Shown: piece after piece, positions 6,780-7,425 of the stretch
Numbering within the stretch: position 1 is the first letter of the stretch
Layout: each line of letters starts with the position of its first letter
NCBI GenBank assembly: GCA_027484885.1
Contig: JAIXSD010000207.1
Span: forward strand, 1 to 7,425
Length of the DNA stretch: 7,425 nucleotides
From: Rubrivivax sp.
Lineage (GTDB): Bacteria > Pseudomonadota > Gammaproteobacteria > Burkholderiales > Burkholderiaceae_C
Reading direction: 5' to 3'
Translations under genes and position numbers: made by a program
The notes under the pieces: model-generated
Database searches by the model: none
What the model saw: the letters and a program-made list of their open reading frames with translations, nothing else
Told to the model about the DNA's origin: nothing

Positions 6780-7012
6780 ATGCAGCGCCATAGAGCCCGC
6801 CAAGCCCGAATGAACCGCGGCTGACAAAGTGGACCGCAGTCCAGCCCCGCCATCGCAAAAAGCAATTGGTCGTCACGCGCGTCGTCGAGCCTGAGCCGCC
6901 CGCCACGCGCGTCGAGCAGGTCAAGCTGGAGGCCGTGCATTCCAAGCAGGTGTACCTGCTGCACTGGCGCGAGCTGACTGACGCGACCCTTTGGCGTCAA
7001 GGCTGGGTTTGA
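6780..7012 (+). pseudogene. Tryptophan-rich small protein (TIGR02450-like), apparently frameshifted near its start
   Basis: The conserved core (6821-7009) begins LTKWTAVQPRHRKKQLVVTR, continues through KLEAVHSKQVYLLHWREL and ends TLWRQGWV before TGA at 7010-7012. This matches my memory of the TIGR02450 family of short Trp-rich proteins, whose function is unknown. The core frame is open only from 6794, just after a TAG at 6791-6793, and has no ATG, GTG or TTG before the core. A good start does exist at 6780 (GAAGG at 6770-6774, five-base spacer, ATG), but it lies in another frame and stops at TGA 6822-6824. Adding one base between 6783 and 6793 would join them into a protein of about 77 residues. 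Alternatively, an ATG at 6710 is in the core frame and is cut by the TAG. The gene may be dead, the base may be a sequencing error, or an unusual start may be used. The IS30 end lies about 107 bases upstream. Confidence 0.6.
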
Positions 7013-7099
7013 CGCGAGCTTGTCTCCATCTCGCAGGGCGGTTCAGCCGCAGGCCTCACTCGCCCGCTGGCAGCCACGCGACCATTTCCCAGGGGCAAC

Positions 7100-7115
7100 G
7101 CCGCCCGAGTGGCGG
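7100..7115. other. Small GC hairpin in the spacer before the oxidase gene
   Basis: CCGCC (7101-7105) and GGCGG (7111-7115) can pair around a five-base loop. There is no following T run, so it is not a standard intrinsic terminator, and in DNA this rich in G and C it may be chance. Nothing else stands out in the spacer 7013-7159. Confidence 0.25.
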
Positions 7116-7159
7116 GTGACGCGTGCGGCGAACCCGCCCCCCGCACTAGCATCGACGCC

Positions 7160-7425
7160 ATGCGGACCCCTCACATCAACGCAGACGTCGTCGTCGTCGG
7201 GCTCGGCGCCGTCGGCAGCGCCCTCGTGCTCCATCTCGCCCGGCAGGGGGTCAAGGTCATCGGCATCGACCGCTTCGACCCGCCGCACGACCAGGGTTCC
7301 AGCCATGGCCGCACGCGCATCACGCGGCTGGCCGTTGGCGAGGGGGAAGCCTTCGTGCCGCTGGTGCAGCGCTCCCACGCGCTCTGGCGCCGCTTCGAGG
7401 CCGAGACCGGTGAGCGGCTGATGCA
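7160..7425 (+). CDS. FAD-dependent amine oxidase, sarcosine oxidase / N-methyltryptophan oxidase family (N-terminal part)
   Basis: Only the first 88 residues are in the window. They hold the Rossmann FAD-binding start: strand DVVVVGLGAVGS with G14, G16 and G19, and the acidic D37 in VIGIDRF that would contact the ribose. Next comes FDPPHDQGSSHGRTRITR (39-56) and GEGEAFVPLVQRSHALW (60-76). This order closely follows monomeric sarcosine oxidase and SolA, where the block reads roughly DPPH..GS.HGDTR..R..YGEG..YVPL. One difference is Arg51 where those enzymes, as I remember them, have Asp. The family oxidises secondary amines such as sarcosine or N-methyl amino acids and releases peroxide. Its covalent-flavin cysteine would lie beyond the window, so the substrate and flavin linkage cannot be judged. 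The ATG at 7160 has no clear Shine-Dalgarno, but the family similarity begins right after it. Confidence 0.88.
   Translation, partial: MRTPHINADVVVVGLGAVGSALVLHLARQGVKVIGIDRFDPPHDQGSSHGRTRITRLAVGEGEAFVPLVQRSHALWRRFEAETGERLM

Noticed and set aside
6610..6945. Possible N-terminal extension of the transposase to an ATG at 6945
   Set aside because: It would cross the inverted repeat into flanking DNA, and the ATG at 6609 has an excellent ribosome binding site and the usual family start.
7020..7421. Plus-strand 133-codon and minus-strand 111-codon open frames over the oxidase start
   Set aside because: Both are out of frame with the clear FAD-binding protein starting at 7160 and consist mainly of low-complexity Ser/Arg/Pro or Ala/Gly/Asp runs.

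Overview
The window looks like chromosomal DNA from a high-GC betaproteobacterium, most likely Burkholderiales (Comamonadaceae-like). The reasons are the strong G/C preference at third codon positions, a six-PAS GGDEF-EAL protein, an IS30-type element with Burkholderiales-like ends, and a small Trp-rich (TIGR02450-like) gene. The taxonomic call is inference from style; no rRNA or housekeeping marker is present.

Left half (1-4453, minus strand): a two-gene operon. The upstream gene (4453-3638) is an alpha/beta hydrolase that closely resembles Bacillus RsbQ, with an intact Ser/Asp/His triad. Fifteen bases later comes a very large signalling protein (3622 to beyond base 1) with about six PAS domains, then an intact GGDEF domain and a near-complete EAL domain. 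Its first PAS domain resembles the PAS domain of RsbP, the partner of RsbQ. The pair reads as an RsbQ/RsbP-type sensing module whose PP2C phosphatase output has been replaced by cyclic-di-GMP turnover. This is the most interesting system in the window.

Middle (4454-5356): a 387-base divergent spacer in which I recognise no gene, then a plus-strand SRPBCC/AHSA1-type small protein.

Right half: an IS30-family insertion sequence (about 5440-6672) bounded by 30-bp perfect inverted repeats, with an intact D,D(33)E transposase on the minus strand. Beyond it is a small plus-strand tryptophan-rich gene. Its conserved core is open, but it has no start in frame: the well-placed ribosome binding site and ATG lie in another frame, so it looks broken. 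The window ends inside the N-terminus of a plus-strand FAD-dependent amine oxidase of the sarcosine oxidase / N-methyltryptophan oxidase family.

Only the hydrolase and PAS-GGDEF-EAL genes show a clear functional link. The other genes look like unrelated neighbours around a transposon insertion.
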